Positions 6,685 to 13,670 of a stretch of DNA of 13,670 bases are shown here, in pieces. Position numbers and translations under genes: made by a program. The DNA comes from Chthonomonas sp. UBA2387 (GTDB taxonomy: Bacteria; Armatimonadota; Fimbriimonadia; Fimbriimonadales; Fimbriimonadaceae), in assembly GCA_002343445.1 (NCBI GenBank), contig DDSP01000015.1, positions 1 through 13,670 of the forward strand, given 5' to 3'. The notes beneath the pieces are model-generated. The model was not told where the DNA came from and ran no database searches. It worked only from the letters and a program-made list of their open reading frames with translations. The stretch's first letter is position 1. Every line of letters begins with the position of its first letter.

Positions 6685-6706
6685 AAGGGAGTTGAGTGGG
6701 CCGGCC

Positions 6707-7402
6707 TTACTTGCTCCGGCGTCGTCGGGCGGCAAGGGCGCCCAAGCCGAGAGCGAGAGCGGCCATCGTGGCCGGCTCGGGCACGGCATTGATCGTGACC
6801 GTGTAGCTCTGCGCGGGGACGAAGTTGTTGAAGTTGGCGTCGGTGGCAACGGATCGCCAGTTCGTTTCGCCGCCTTCGATGGGCCACTGCCAGATGTGGA
6901 CTTGGCGAGACTCACCCACGTTCAGGTTCGCGTTCAGCCGGATGTCGAACATCTTGGTGTCCGACTCCTTGGGAAGCGATCCCGCGAGCGAGAACGCCGC
7001 GACCATCGCGCCGTAGGGTCGCGTGCCGGCGCCAGCGGCGCCGCCTTGGCCACCCACGTTGCCGAAGCTGTTGTAGTAGGTGAACGCCGAGCTCAGATCG
7101 TTGCGAAGCGTGATCGCCGTCTCGGTGTTGGTGGCACTCTGGCCAACACTGGTCGCCGAACCGTACCCGACCATGGCCTGAACGACGACGAGATCGGTTC
7201 CACCCAAGCCAGCCACGTTGTAGTAGCCGGTCAGGTCAACGTTCGCACCACCGGGGGCGATGTTGATCGAGGTGGGGCGAGCCGTCGCAGCGTCGCCGGT
7301 CTGATTCAACCAGAAATCGACCGTCTGGGCGCTAGCGGACCCCACGATGGCAAAGGGGATGACCGCGAAAGCGGCCTTGAGGCGCGAAGATGTCATGCGC
7401 AT
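6707..7402 (-). CDS. PEP-CTERM exported protein of unknown function
   Basis: A 231-residue exported protein. The ATG at 7402 is chosen for GGAGG 10 bases upstream and the signal peptide that follows (MRMTSSRLKAAFAVIPFAIV, then GSASAQ with likely cleavage after SASA); a second ATG at 7396 is possible. The longer reading to 7540 adds an unlikely N-terminus. The mature part (starting QTVDFWLNQTG) is rich in Thr, Asn, Ala and Gly and probably all-beta, with no recognised domain. It ends in VPEPATMAALAL...ARRRRSK, a PEP-CTERM anchor for exosortase processing. It is flanked by its own extended -10 promoter and a strong terminator. A surface or extracellular-matrix role is the general expectation for the class. 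Confidence 0.85.
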   Translation of the reverse strand: MRMTSSRLKAAFAVIPFAIVGSASAQTVDFWLNQTGDAATARPTSINIAPGGANVDLTGYYNVAGLGGTDLVVVQAMVGYGSATSVGQSATNTETAITLRNDLSSAFTYYNSFGNVGGQGGAAGAGTRPYGAMVAAFSLAGSLPKESDTKMFDIRLNANLNVGESRQVHIWQWPIEGGETNWRSVATDANFNNFVPAQSYTVTINAVPEPATMAALALGLGALAARRRRSK

Positions 7403-7463
7403 ATGTAAATAACCTCCAATCACAACCAGTCGGCACACCCACTCCAAGGGTACACCGATCTCC

Positions 7464-7489
7464 ATTCTATCACCTGCGAGACGCAGGTG
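7464..7489 (-). promoter_or_regulatory. Extended -10 promoter with adjacent perfect hairpin
   Basis: Minus strand TG-A-TAGAAT (hexamer at 7464-7469, 5 of 6 to TATAAT, with the TG of an extended -10 at 7471-7472). Transcription would start near 7457, leaving a leader of about 55 bases. Directly upstream is the palindrome CACCTGCG-TCT-CGCAGGTG (7471-7489), 8 bp, in the spacer to -35 position; there is no good -35 hexamer. The palindrome could be a regulator site or the transcript end of the protease operon, though it has no T tract. Confidence 0.45.
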
Positions 7490-7549
7490 AAACCGTTCGG
7501 GGGCACTTTCTGCACTTTTTGCGGATTTGTTCAGGTTCACACATCAGTG

Positions 7550-9796
7550 CTACTGCCCCGTTTGCCCGAAATTGGCCCGCAGGATTAGGAAGTCGGTCAC
7601 GTTGACCGACCCGTCTCCGTTCAGATCCGCATTCGGATTCCAGTTGCCCGACCCGCTCGAACTCCCAAACGCAGCTCGAAGCTGCAGGAAATCCGTCACG
7701 TTGATCGAGTTGTCGTTGTTCACGTCGCCATTCACGAGAGACATGTTGAGCCCGGTGACGCCGCCGGACACGACGTTCACGCTCGAAAGCCGACGTCGCA
7801 ACCAATGGCTCGCCTTGGCCCGCAGGTGGTAGGTACCGGTCAGCGACACATTCCAGACGTAGGCGCCTCCGCTTCCCAGGTTCATCGTCGTGCTGGCGAG
7901 CACGTTGTTGTTCGCGGTGTCCAGGAGTTCGAACGTGACGGGAATCGAGGTCACGTTGCCCGAGAAGTTGCCAAGAGTCACCGTGCCCGACAGCGGGTTC
8001 GTAGAGCCCACCAGGTCCCCCACTCGCGCCGTCACGGCGAAGTTGGTCCAGGTGCCCGAGTCCTGCTGGAACGTATCCTTGAGCGTCAGCGTCCACGTGC
8101 CGTTGGGATTCTCGCCCCAGAACGTGTTCATGCAGAACGTCCAGTTCAGGTTCGCGCCGCCATCCACGCCATGCGCTCGGAACACCCGTGAGGACGTTCC
8201 CGCTGGCGAGGTGAGGACTGCTTCCAAGTCGCCCCGATAGGTGTGCGTTGCCTGCAACGTCACCAAGACCTCCTCGATTTTGCCGCCACCGCTCAGCGTG
8301 AACGTTCGGGAGACACCTGTCAGGTTGTTGTCTGGGATCGCGGCGTTCACATTCACCGTTCCAGTGGTCCGCGTTTCAAGGGCAGTCACGCCTGAGAACA
8401 GGGCTGCCTGTTGCGTCAAAGCATTGGCGTCGATGAGGCCGAATCCGTAGTTCTGATTGAACTGGTACCCGGCGCCGTTGGTCTTCCAACCGCCGTCGCT
8501 CTGCGGGCTGACGTCGCCCGGATGGACCTTGCGCGAAGTGCGGACGAGCAAATGCTTGAAGAAGCGAGCGTTGAGCGAGGGTTGGACCTGCTTCACCAAG
8601 GCCGCGACTCCGGCCACCAAAGGCGAAGCCGAAGACGTGCCGCCAAAGATGTCCGTGTAGGACGTGTCGGGAAATCCGTTGTATCCGGCATCGCCCGTTC
8701 GGTCCGTGGTGAGAATTCCGAACCCGGTCGCTCCGTCGGAAGGTGCCGTGCAGATGATGTTCGAACCGAAGTCCGAGTAGTCCGCAAACGTGCCGCTGTT
8801 CGTCATGGCCGAAACCACGATCGCGTGCGGCGAGTTCTGGGGCTCGGCTTTGTTCGCGTCCTCGTTCGCGCCGCCGCGCGAGTTGCCGGCGGCAATCACG
8901 TGGATGGTGCCCGCGTTCGCGGACGTGGCGAGCGCCGCCGATTCCGCCGCCGAGGGCTGGAAGGGCGACGACGCGCCGTAACTGTGGTTCTTGATCTTGA
9001 TCTGGGTGTTGGCGCCGCTGCTGCGATAGGTCATCACGTCGATGAACGGCAACGTGTTCGACGATTCGAAGTCCAAGCGCAACCCGGCCAACAACGCCAG
9101 CGGTGCCGCACCCGTCACGCCGATGCTGTTGCCACCCCGCGCTCCGGCCACTCCTGCAACCGCCGTGCCGTGGACATCGAGCGACGTCACTGGGTTCGGG
9201 TCGCCATCGTTCTGGCCGAAGTCCCAACTGTTCACCGACGAGTAGTTCGGACTCAAGTCGGGGTGAGCGGTCTGAAGTCCATCATCGCAAATGCCGATCA
9301 CGACACCGCTGCCCGTCGCCTCACGACCCCACGCCGCCCAGACGTTGGCATCGATGCCCGTGCCGTGCTGGTTCACCAGGTGCCACTGGCCCTTTCGACC
9401 GGCCGATGGCGTGTCCTTCGGAAAGTAGGGGTCGTTGGGAACCCATCTGCGCTCGCGCTGCACGATCTGATTGACCTCGACGAGCCAGATCCTTGGGTCG
9501 CGACGTACCGATTCGGCCGCGTCATGAATCGAGCGGACGCTCGGGACCTGCACCAGACCCCATCGCTCGTCGCTCTTCAGCGAGGTGAGCCACACCATAC
9601 CGTGATCGCGAGCGAACGCCTGGCGATCGGACGGCGCGCGCAGAAACACGATCAGCTGATGCAGTTGGATCGGCTGCGCGGCAAGGGCCTTTGCTCGGCC
9701 TTCGGCCTTCATCTGCGCGACGGAGAACGAATCCTGGCCGAACGAAGCCGCGGCCAAAACCAGTCCAAGTGATGCAACGAGTGGCTTGATGGTCAT
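7550..9796 (-). CDS. Secreted kexin-like serine protease (S8) with P domain and dockerin-like C-terminus
   Basis: A 748-residue exported protease. In order: signal peptide (1-20, MTIKPLVASLGLVLAAASFG); propeptide (about 40-115); S8 domain (about 135-465) with catalytic D171 (GICDDGL), H209 (DVHGTAVAG), oxyanion N305 (AAGN) and S388 (GGTSSASP); P/homoB domain (about 480-590, HTYRGDLEAVLTSPAGT and TFWGENPNGTW); a beta module ending KASHWLRR (661-668); and two dockerin-like Ca-binding repeats (DVNNDNSINVTDFL, DLNGDGSVNVTDFL, about 691-745). The DDGL motif, the WHL...NVW start and SWDF resemble eukaryotic kexin/furin (S8B) more than subtilisin. The start is uncertain: the frame extends to a GTG at 9857-9859 that overlaps the upstream stop as GTGA, and the ATG at 9796 has no ribosome site. 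I list the ATG for its signal peptide, but coupled GTG initiation is a serious alternative. Confidence 0.9.
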   Translation of the reverse strand: MTIKPLVASLGLVLAAASFGQDSFSVAQMKAEGRAKALAAQPIQLHQLIVFLRAPSDRQAFARDHGMVWLTSLKSDERWGLVQVPSVRSIHDAAESVRRDPRIWLVEVNQIVQRERRWVPNDPYFPKDTPSAGRKGQWHLVNQHGTGIDANVWAAWGREATGSGVVIGICDDGLQTAHPDLSPNYSSVNSWDFGQNDGDPNPVTSLDVHGTAVAGVAGARGGNSIGVTGAAPLALLAGLRLDFESSNTLPFIDVMTYRSSGANTQIKIKNHSYGASSPFQPSAAESAALATSANAGTIHVIAAGNSRGGANEDANKAEPQNSPHAIVVSAMTNSGTFADYSDFGSNIICTAPSDGATGFGILTTDRTGDAGYNGFPDTSYTDIFGGTSSASPLVAGVAALVKQVQPSLNARFFKHLLVRTSRKVHPGDVSPQSDGGWKTNGAGYQFNQNYGFGLIDANALTQQAALFSGVTALETRTTGTVNVNAAIPDNNLTGVSRTFTLSGGGKIEEVLVTLQATHTYRGDLEAVLTSPAGTSSRVFRAHGVDGGANLNWTFCMNTFWGENPNGTWTLTLKDTFQQDSGTWTNFAVTARVGDLVGSTNPLSGTVTLGNFSGNVTSIPVTFELLDTANNNVLASTTMNLGSGGAYVWNVSLTGTYHLRAKASHWLRRRLSSVNVVSGGVTGLNMSLVNGDVNNDNSINVTDFLQLRAAFGSSSGSGNWNPNADLNGDGSVNVTDFLILRANFGQTGQ

Positions 9797-9855
9797 GATG
9801 ATGGGAAAGGGTGACGCCCCGCTTTTCTTTTGGACGACCAACGACGGAATCAGGT

Positions 9856-11670
9856 TCACGGATCGCCGGCGCGGCCGAACCCGGCACGCAGCACGAAGAA
9901 GTCCGCGATGTCCACCCGGCCGTCGTCGTTCAGGTCTGCGCCCGCGTTCCAGTTCGGGTTGGAGGGAACAGCCCCAAAGGCCGCCCTCAACCCGAGAAAG
10001 TCGAGCACGTTGATAGAATTATCGCCATTGACGTCGCCGTTCACTAGGCTGAACTCGACGTTCGTCAACTCCCCATCGGGATTCGAAAGGTTCAGAGTGC
10101 GGCGCAACCAGTGGCTCGCCTTCACCGACAGCGAGAAGTTGCCCAGCGGAATCGGCACGGTGAACGCCCCCTGGGCGCCTAGCGTGACCGGCTCGCTGTC
10201 GAACGTGGTCGTCGAACCCTCGCGACGATAGTCGAACTGGACGGACGTAGGCACCGCACCTGAGGACGACTGGAACACCACGCGCCCGAGCGCTCGAATC
10301 GCCTTGGCTCGGGCGACCGCTCGATCGGCGTTCAGCAGCCCGTGGCCGTACTCGTCGTCGCGGCCCGTCGGCCCGAGATCGGTCGCGTTCTGCTCCAGGA
10401 TCGTCTCGACGTGGGTGGCCAGCAGGAAGCGGTTGGCTGACAAAACCAGCGCGGCAGCGCCGGCGACGAACGGCGCGGAGTACGACGTGCCGCTTAAGAA
10501 CACGTAGTCCTCGGTGGAACTGTATCCCCGTGCGCCGGTGCGGTCGGTGGTGTAGATCGTCGAGCCCGGCGCGACCAGCGCCAGATTCGGCCCGTGATTC
10601 GAATAGCTCGCCCGGACGCCCCGGTTCGTGATCGCGCCGACGGCGAGCACGCTCGGCAACTGGGCGGGGTAGCTCACCACGGCCTCGCCGTTGTTGCCCG
10701 AACTCGCCACATGCACGATGCCGAGGTCGCGCAACTGCGCGTACTTCTCAGCGATGAACGCACTCTGGAACGAGTAGTAGTTGCTGTTCAACGTGACTCG
10801 GACGCCTTGCTGACGGCCCCACTCCAGGGCATCCGTGGTCCATGTCGTCTGCGAGGACCATCCGCCTTGCGGGTTCTGGGTGATGAACGTCCGCACGGAA
10901 ACGCAGGGCGAGCCGAACGCCAAGCCGGAGATGCCCAGGCCGTTGTTGGTGCGGGCTCCCACGACACCGGCGACTGCCGTACCATGGTTGTCGTTGCTGT
11001 TGACCGGCCCCCCGTTTCCCGCGTCGGTGGTCACGTCGTGCCCGGGCAGTTGGTCGATGTCGGGGTGGTCTTGCTGAACCCCCGTGTCGATAACGAGGAT
11101 CTTGATGCGCGAATCCCCCCGCACGCGATCCCAGGCTTCGGGCGCATCCACGTCGAACCCCGGAAGGCTGTTCGCAAGTTGCCCCGTGTTGTGCAGCCCC
11201 CAACAAACGGAGTAGCTGGGGTCGTTGGGCGTGAACGTCCCGCCGCCGGTGAACCGGGCGTTCGGCTCCGCGAAGATCACATTGGGCGACTTCGCCAAAG
11301 CGTTGGCGGCATCGAGCACGGCATACGCGTTGGTCACCCGCATTCGAACGCGGTACGCATCGCCGAGGCCGCTGGCGCCAGACTCCACCACGTCGCCGAG
11401 CGAGTCCAGAGTCGCCCTTGCCCACGAGGACGACACGCCCGAGTTGAACCGCACGATGACTTCGGGCAGGATGGTCACGAACCCCTGGCCGTTCTCGAAC
11501 ACCGGCGACCAATAGCCATTCGCTTCGCGGAGCGGTTGCAGCGAGGTGGGCGCGAGGGGCCGAAACGCCTTGTAGTACGTGTAGCCCGTGCTTTGGGCTT
11601 GGGTGCCACCGGCCGCCAGCACCGCGAAGAGAACGAGTCCAAGTCGGTTCGGGGCGCAGCGCAACCTCAT
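9856..11670 (-). CDS. Secreted subtilisin/thermitase-type serine protease with dockerin-like C-terminus
   Basis: A 604-residue exported S8 protease. Signal peptide about 1-25 (MRLRCAPNRLGLVLFAVLAA, then GGTQAQ); inhibitor-type propeptide about 65-140 (VIVRFNSGVS...NVIFAEPNARF); a catalytic domain about 150-455 with D195 (VIDTGVQQDHPD), H229 (NHGTAVAG), N326 (SSGNN) and S396 (SGTSYSAP); a short beta module ending KASHWLRR (517-524); then two dockerin-like repeats (DVNGDNSINVLDFL, DLNDDGRVDIADFF, about 546-600). It lacks the P domain found in the kexin-like neighbour. The catalytic domains belong to different S8 branches, yet the C-terminal modules are clearly related. It is the first gene of a likely two-gene operon. 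The ATG at 11670 has no Shine-Dalgarno; TAAACT ends 6 bases upstream. Likely role: degrading extracellular protein, perhaps while attached to the cell. Confidence 0.92.
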   Translation of the reverse strand: MRLRCAPNRLGLVLFAVLAAGGTQAQSTGYTYYKAFRPLAPTSLQPLREANGYWSPVFENGQGFVTILPEVIVRFNSGVSSSWARATLDSLGDVVESGASGLGDAYRVRMRVTNAYAVLDAANALAKSPNVIFAEPNARFTGGGTFTPNDPSYSVCWGLHNTGQLANSLPGFDVDAPEAWDRVRGDSRIKILVIDTGVQQDHPDIDQLPGHDVTTDAGNGGPVNSNDNHGTAVAGVVGARTNNGLGISGLAFGSPCVSVRTFITQNPQGGWSSQTTWTTDALEWGRQQGVRVTLNSNYYSFQSAFIAEKYAQLRDLGIVHVASSGNNGEAVVSYPAQLPSVLAVGAITNRGVRASYSNHGPNLALVAPGSTIYTTDRTGARGYSSTEDYVFLSGTSYSAPFVAGAAALVLSANRFLLATHVETILEQNATDLGPTGRDDEYGHGLLNADRAVARAKAIRALGRVVFQSSSGAVPTSVQFDYRREGSTTTFDSEPVTLGAQGAFTVPIPLGNFSLSVKASHWLRRTLNLSNPDGELTNVEFSLVNGDVNGDNSINVLDFLGLRAAFGAVPSNPNWNAGADLNDDGRVDIADFFVLRAGFGRAGDP

Positions 11671-11676
11671 ACGGCC

Positions 11677-11682
11677 AGTTTA
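11677..11682 (-). promoter_or_regulatory. -10-like hexamer of the protease operon
   Basis: Minus strand TAAACT (4 of 6 to TATAAT) ends 6 bases before the ATG at 11670, which fits a leaderless transcript. No -35 is evident. The rest of the 155-base divergent region up to the glycosyltransferase gene shows no clear palindrome. Confidence 0.3.
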
Positions 11683-11808
11683 CGGCATGACGAAACGGGA
11701 AGGTCCGGAGCGGCGTGGAGAGACGAGCACGGGATTCGCCGCCCCTGTTCCTTCACCACTGGACCAAGACGTGCGGCGCCCGACCCCGTTACGCTCAGTT
11801 TCTGCAAG

Positions 11809-11814
11809 TACAAT
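11809..11814 (+). promoter_or_regulatory. -10-like hexamer of the glycosyltransferase gene
   Basis: TACAAT (5 of 6 to TATAAT) ends 11 bases before the ATG at 11826; the expected leader is only a few bases. No strong Shine-Dalgarno is present in between (GCGGGCAAGCC). Confidence 0.4.
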
Positions 11815-11825
11815 GCGGGCAAGCC

Positions 11826-13199
11826 ATGCGCGTCATCATGCTCTCGTGGGAGTATCCGCCCCGAATCGTCGGCGGCATCAGCCCCCATGTCTTCGACCTC
11901 TCGAAGCGCCTGGCCGCCATGGGCCACGAGATCCACGTGGTGACCAAGGCGACGCCGCAGGCACCCGACGAAGAAATCGAGCCCAGCGGCGTCCACGTCC
12001 ACCGCGTCCATCTGGCCCAAGTCCCCAACGATTTCATCCACGAGATCCAGTTGCTCAACCAGGCGACCGAGGTCCGCGTCCGCAAACTGCTCGAGGACTG
12101 GCGACCCGGTGGGCAGCCCACAGTCTTCCACGCACACGACTGGCTCTCGCTCGATTCGGCTCGGAACCTGAAGTACGACTACAAGCTGCCGATCGTGGCC
12201 ACGATCCACGCGACCGAGTGGGGACGCAACGGCGGAATCCATACCCCGACCCAGAAGACGATTCACGAGCAGGAGTACTGGCTCACTTACGAAGCCTGGC
12301 GCGTCATCGTGTGTTCCGAGTTCATGAAGGCCGAAGTGGGTCGTTACTTCGATTGCCCGGCCGACAAGGTGGATGTCATCTACAACGGGGTGGAACCCGA
12401 GAAGTTTCAGTTCGAGTGGTCCGATGCGGAGCGAGCCGAGTGGCGTGCTCGCCTGGCCCTGCCCGACGAGAAGATCGTCATGTATGTCGGAAGGTTCGTT
12501 CGCGAGAAGGGCATCCACGTGCTGCTCAACGCCGCTGGCGCGATCCTCGCCGAGATGCCCAATACCAAGTTTGTGATCGTCGGCGGCGGGCACCGCGCCT
12601 CGCTCGAGCGCTTTGTGCACTGGTACGGCCTAGAGGGCAAAGTCCTGTTCACCGGATTCATGGCGAACCGCTCGCTGCACCAACTCTATCGCAGCGCCGA
12701 TGTCGCGGTGTTCCCCTCGCTGTATGAGCCCTTTGGCATTGTCGCCCTGGAAGCGATGGCAGCCGGGGCGCCGGTCGTCACGAGCGATGCCGGCGGCTTG
12801 CGCGAAGTGGTCTTGCACGATGTGACGGGCACAACGACTTACGCGGGTTCGGCGGAATCTCTCGCCTGGGGCGTGTTGCGAGTCCTGCGTGACGCCGAGC
12901 ACTCCGACCGGCTGAGCACGAAGGCGCGCGCCCGCCTTGTTTCGGAATTCGACTGGACGGGAATCGCCGCTCAGACGAGCGCCGTATACGACCGCGTGTG
13001 GCGCGAGTTCCTCACCAGTTACTGGGCGGACACCACGCTCTGGCCGGTCACTGCGGGTTCCGAGGAGCGCGCCGATCAGTTGCGTGTACGCGAGAAGGCG
13101 GCGGCGCCGTTGCCTGCCCCGCTCGAAGACACCGGCGAGGGGTTCGTCGACCGCGAGTTGGCGGACGAGCTTCATCTCGAGTACCTCGATTTGCCTTGA
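11826..13199 (+). CDS. GT4-family glycosyltransferase, glycogen-synthase-like
   Basis: A 457-residue cytoplasmic retaining glycosyltransferase with two Rossmann domains (GT-B). Seen: N-terminal MRVIMLSWEYPPRIVGGIS with the GG nucleotide-sugar loop (G16, G17); FHAHDW (101-106) and IHATEWGR (127-134), usual in GT4 glycogen synthases; GRFVREKG (222-229) with the phosphate-binding Arg and Lys; and the E-x7-E motif as EPFGIVALE (E301, E309) followed by GAPVVTSDAGGL. These fit the GT4 glycogen/alpha-glucan synthase branch, probably extending an alpha-1,4-glucan from ADP-glucose or making maltose 1-phosphate; another sugar acceptor cannot be excluded. The last 60 or so residues (from about 398) are acidic and outside the GT-B fold. 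The ATG at 11826 is chosen because the conserved fold begins there; the frame extends to 11715 without conserved sequence and past a TACAAT. The gene is alone, between the divergent proteases and a terminator. Confidence 0.9.
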   Translation: MRVIMLSWEYPPRIVGGISPHVFDLSKRLAAMGHEIHVVTKATPQAPDEEIEPSGVHVHRVHLAQVPNDFIHEIQLLNQATEVRVRKLLEDWRPGGQPTVFHAHDWLSLDSARNLKYDYKLPIVATIHATEWGRNGGIHTPTQKTIHEQEYWLTYEAWRVIVCSEFMKAEVGRYFDCPADKVDVIYNGVEPEKFQFEWSDAERAEWRARLALPDEKIVMYVGRFVREKGIHVLLNAAGAILAEMPNTKFVIVGGGHRASLERFVHWYGLEGKVLFTGFMANRSLHQLYRSADVAVFPSLYEPFGIVALEAMAAGAPVVTSDAGGLREVVLHDVTGTTTYAGSAESLAWGVLRVLRDAEHSDRLSTKARARLVSEFDWTGIAAQTSAVYDRVWREFLTSYWADTTLWPVTAGSEERADQLRVREKAAAPLPAPLEDTGEGFVDRELADELHLEYLDLP

Positions 13200-13221
13200 T
13201 CGAGCCCCTGACAAAATGACG

Positions 13222-13247
13222 AAGCGCGGCTTTTGAGGGCCGCGCTT
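13222..13247. terminator. Bidirectional hairpin terminator between glycosyltransferase and rRNA genes
   Basis: A 9-bp perfect stem AAGCGCGGC / GCCGCGCTT with an 8-base loop, 22 bases after the glycosyltransferase stop and 14 bases beyond the 5S rRNA end. Downstream T-rich stretches exist on both strands but are short (TTTCGTG on plus, TTCGTCATTTTG on minus). It probably ends both convergent transcripts. Confidence 0.75.
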
Positions 13248-13261
13248 TCGTGCTAAATCTT

Positions 13262-13385
13262 CTATCCGGGCAACGCGCTTATCTTCCGGGAGGCTGCCCT
13301 CCGAGTACTTCCGCCGCTGAGAGGCTTAACTGCCGTGTTCGGGATGGGAACGGGTGTTTCCCTCTCGCCATGGCCACCCGAATAG
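13262..13385 (-). rRNA. rrf: 5S ribosomal RNA
   Basis: On the minus strand the region carries the 5S signatures GGCGAGAGGGAAACACCCG, CCCATCCCGAACACGG and AGTTAAGCCTCTCAGC. Ends are set by helix I: CTATTCGGG at the 5' end pairs with CCCGGATAG at the 3' end over 9 pairs, one of them G-U. The resulting 124 bases are a little longer than the usual 115-120, so a few terminal bases may be trimmed. It lies downstream of 23S in the same transcript. Confidence 0.93.
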
Positions 13386-13403
13386 AAACTGTCTTTATGC
13401 AAT

Positions 13404-13422
13404 TGTCAGCGACACGCCGACA
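13404..13422 (-). other. Hairpin in the 23S-5S spacer
   Basis: Minus strand TGTCGGCG-TGT-CGCTGACA forms an 8-bp stem with one G-U pair and a 3-base loop, about 18 bases before the 5S rRNA. The spacer (13386-13489) holds no tRNA. The hairpin may be a processing signal, by analogy with other rRNA operons. Confidence 0.35.
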
Positions 13423-13489
13423 GGGTTGCATACTGATTTAGTGGGATTGACGCACCGAGCGTTCTTCAAAGCGTTGAAAGGAAGGGTGA

Positions 13490-13670
<181 letters not shown>

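Noticed and set aside
8411..9772. A 453-codon plus-strand frame opposite the kexin-like protease, and similar ones at 10594-11943 and 11667-12620
   Set aside because: Low-complexity Arg/His/Val-rich translations with no start signals, antisense to well-supported genes.
7550..11670. A recent tandem duplication of one protease
   Set aside because: The catalytic domains belong to different S8 branches and only one has a P domain; only the C-terminal module is closely shared.
7550..11670. Cellulosome components because of the dockerin-like repeats
   Set aside because: No cohesin, scaffoldin or glycoside hydrolase is visible, and such repeats also occur in non-cellulosomal secreted proteins.
13386..13489. 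A possible tRNA in the 23S-5S spacer
   Set aside because: No cloverleaf, TTCRA loop or CCA end is present; there is only one short hairpin.

Overview
The window looks like chromosomal DNA of a GC-rich, diderm-like environmental bacterium, most likely from the Armatimonadota (Fimbriimonadia-type). This rests on three exported proteins with PEP-CTERM anchors ending in RRRR, two secreted subtilases carrying a KASHWLRR module followed by dockerin-like EF-hand repeats, and a DUF3052 protein. The phylum is an inference; the 23S and 5S fragments present would settle it.

Layout, left to right. (1) leuS, leucyl-tRNA synthetase, minus strand, cut by the left edge. (2) A PEP-CTERM beta-propeller-like protein just upstream of leuS, and a second PEP-CTERM protein of unknown function behind it, both on the minus strand; each has its own promoter and the second has its own terminator. 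(3) A plus-strand block: a class II (fuculose-phosphate type) aldolase, then a VapB/VapC toxin-antitoxin pair with a start/stop overlap. (4) A minus-strand two-gene unit, a phytanoyl-CoA dioxygenase-like Fe(II) oxygenase followed by a DUF3052 gene translationally coupled to it; its end overlaps the end of vapC tail to tail. (5) A third PEP-CTERM gene with a perfect 14-bp terminator. (6) Two adjacent minus-strand secreted serine proteases: a thermitase/subtilisin-type enzyme first, then a kexin-like enzyme with a P domain; both end in the same KASHWLRR plus dockerin-like module. (7) A plus-strand GT4 glycosyltransferase (glycogen-synthase-like), divergent from the proteases. (8) A shared hairpin terminator, then 5S rRNA and the 3' end of 23S rRNA on the minus strand.

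The genes fall into two groups by how translation starts. The three PEP-CTERM genes have promoters 55-75 bases upstream and strong Shine-Dalgarno sequences. Six other genes (leuS, aldolase, vapB, oxygenase, first protease, glycosyltransferase) have no visible Shine-Dalgarno but carry a TAnnnT -10-like hexamer ending 6-11 bases before the ATG, as expected for leaderless or nearly leaderless mRNAs. The two remaining non-first genes (DUF3052, kexin-like protease) can start at GTG codons overlapping the upstream stop. I regard this split, and the inverted repeats lying across the starts of vapB and leuS, as the most interesting signals. I found no CRISPR array, phage gene, insertion sequence or tRNA.
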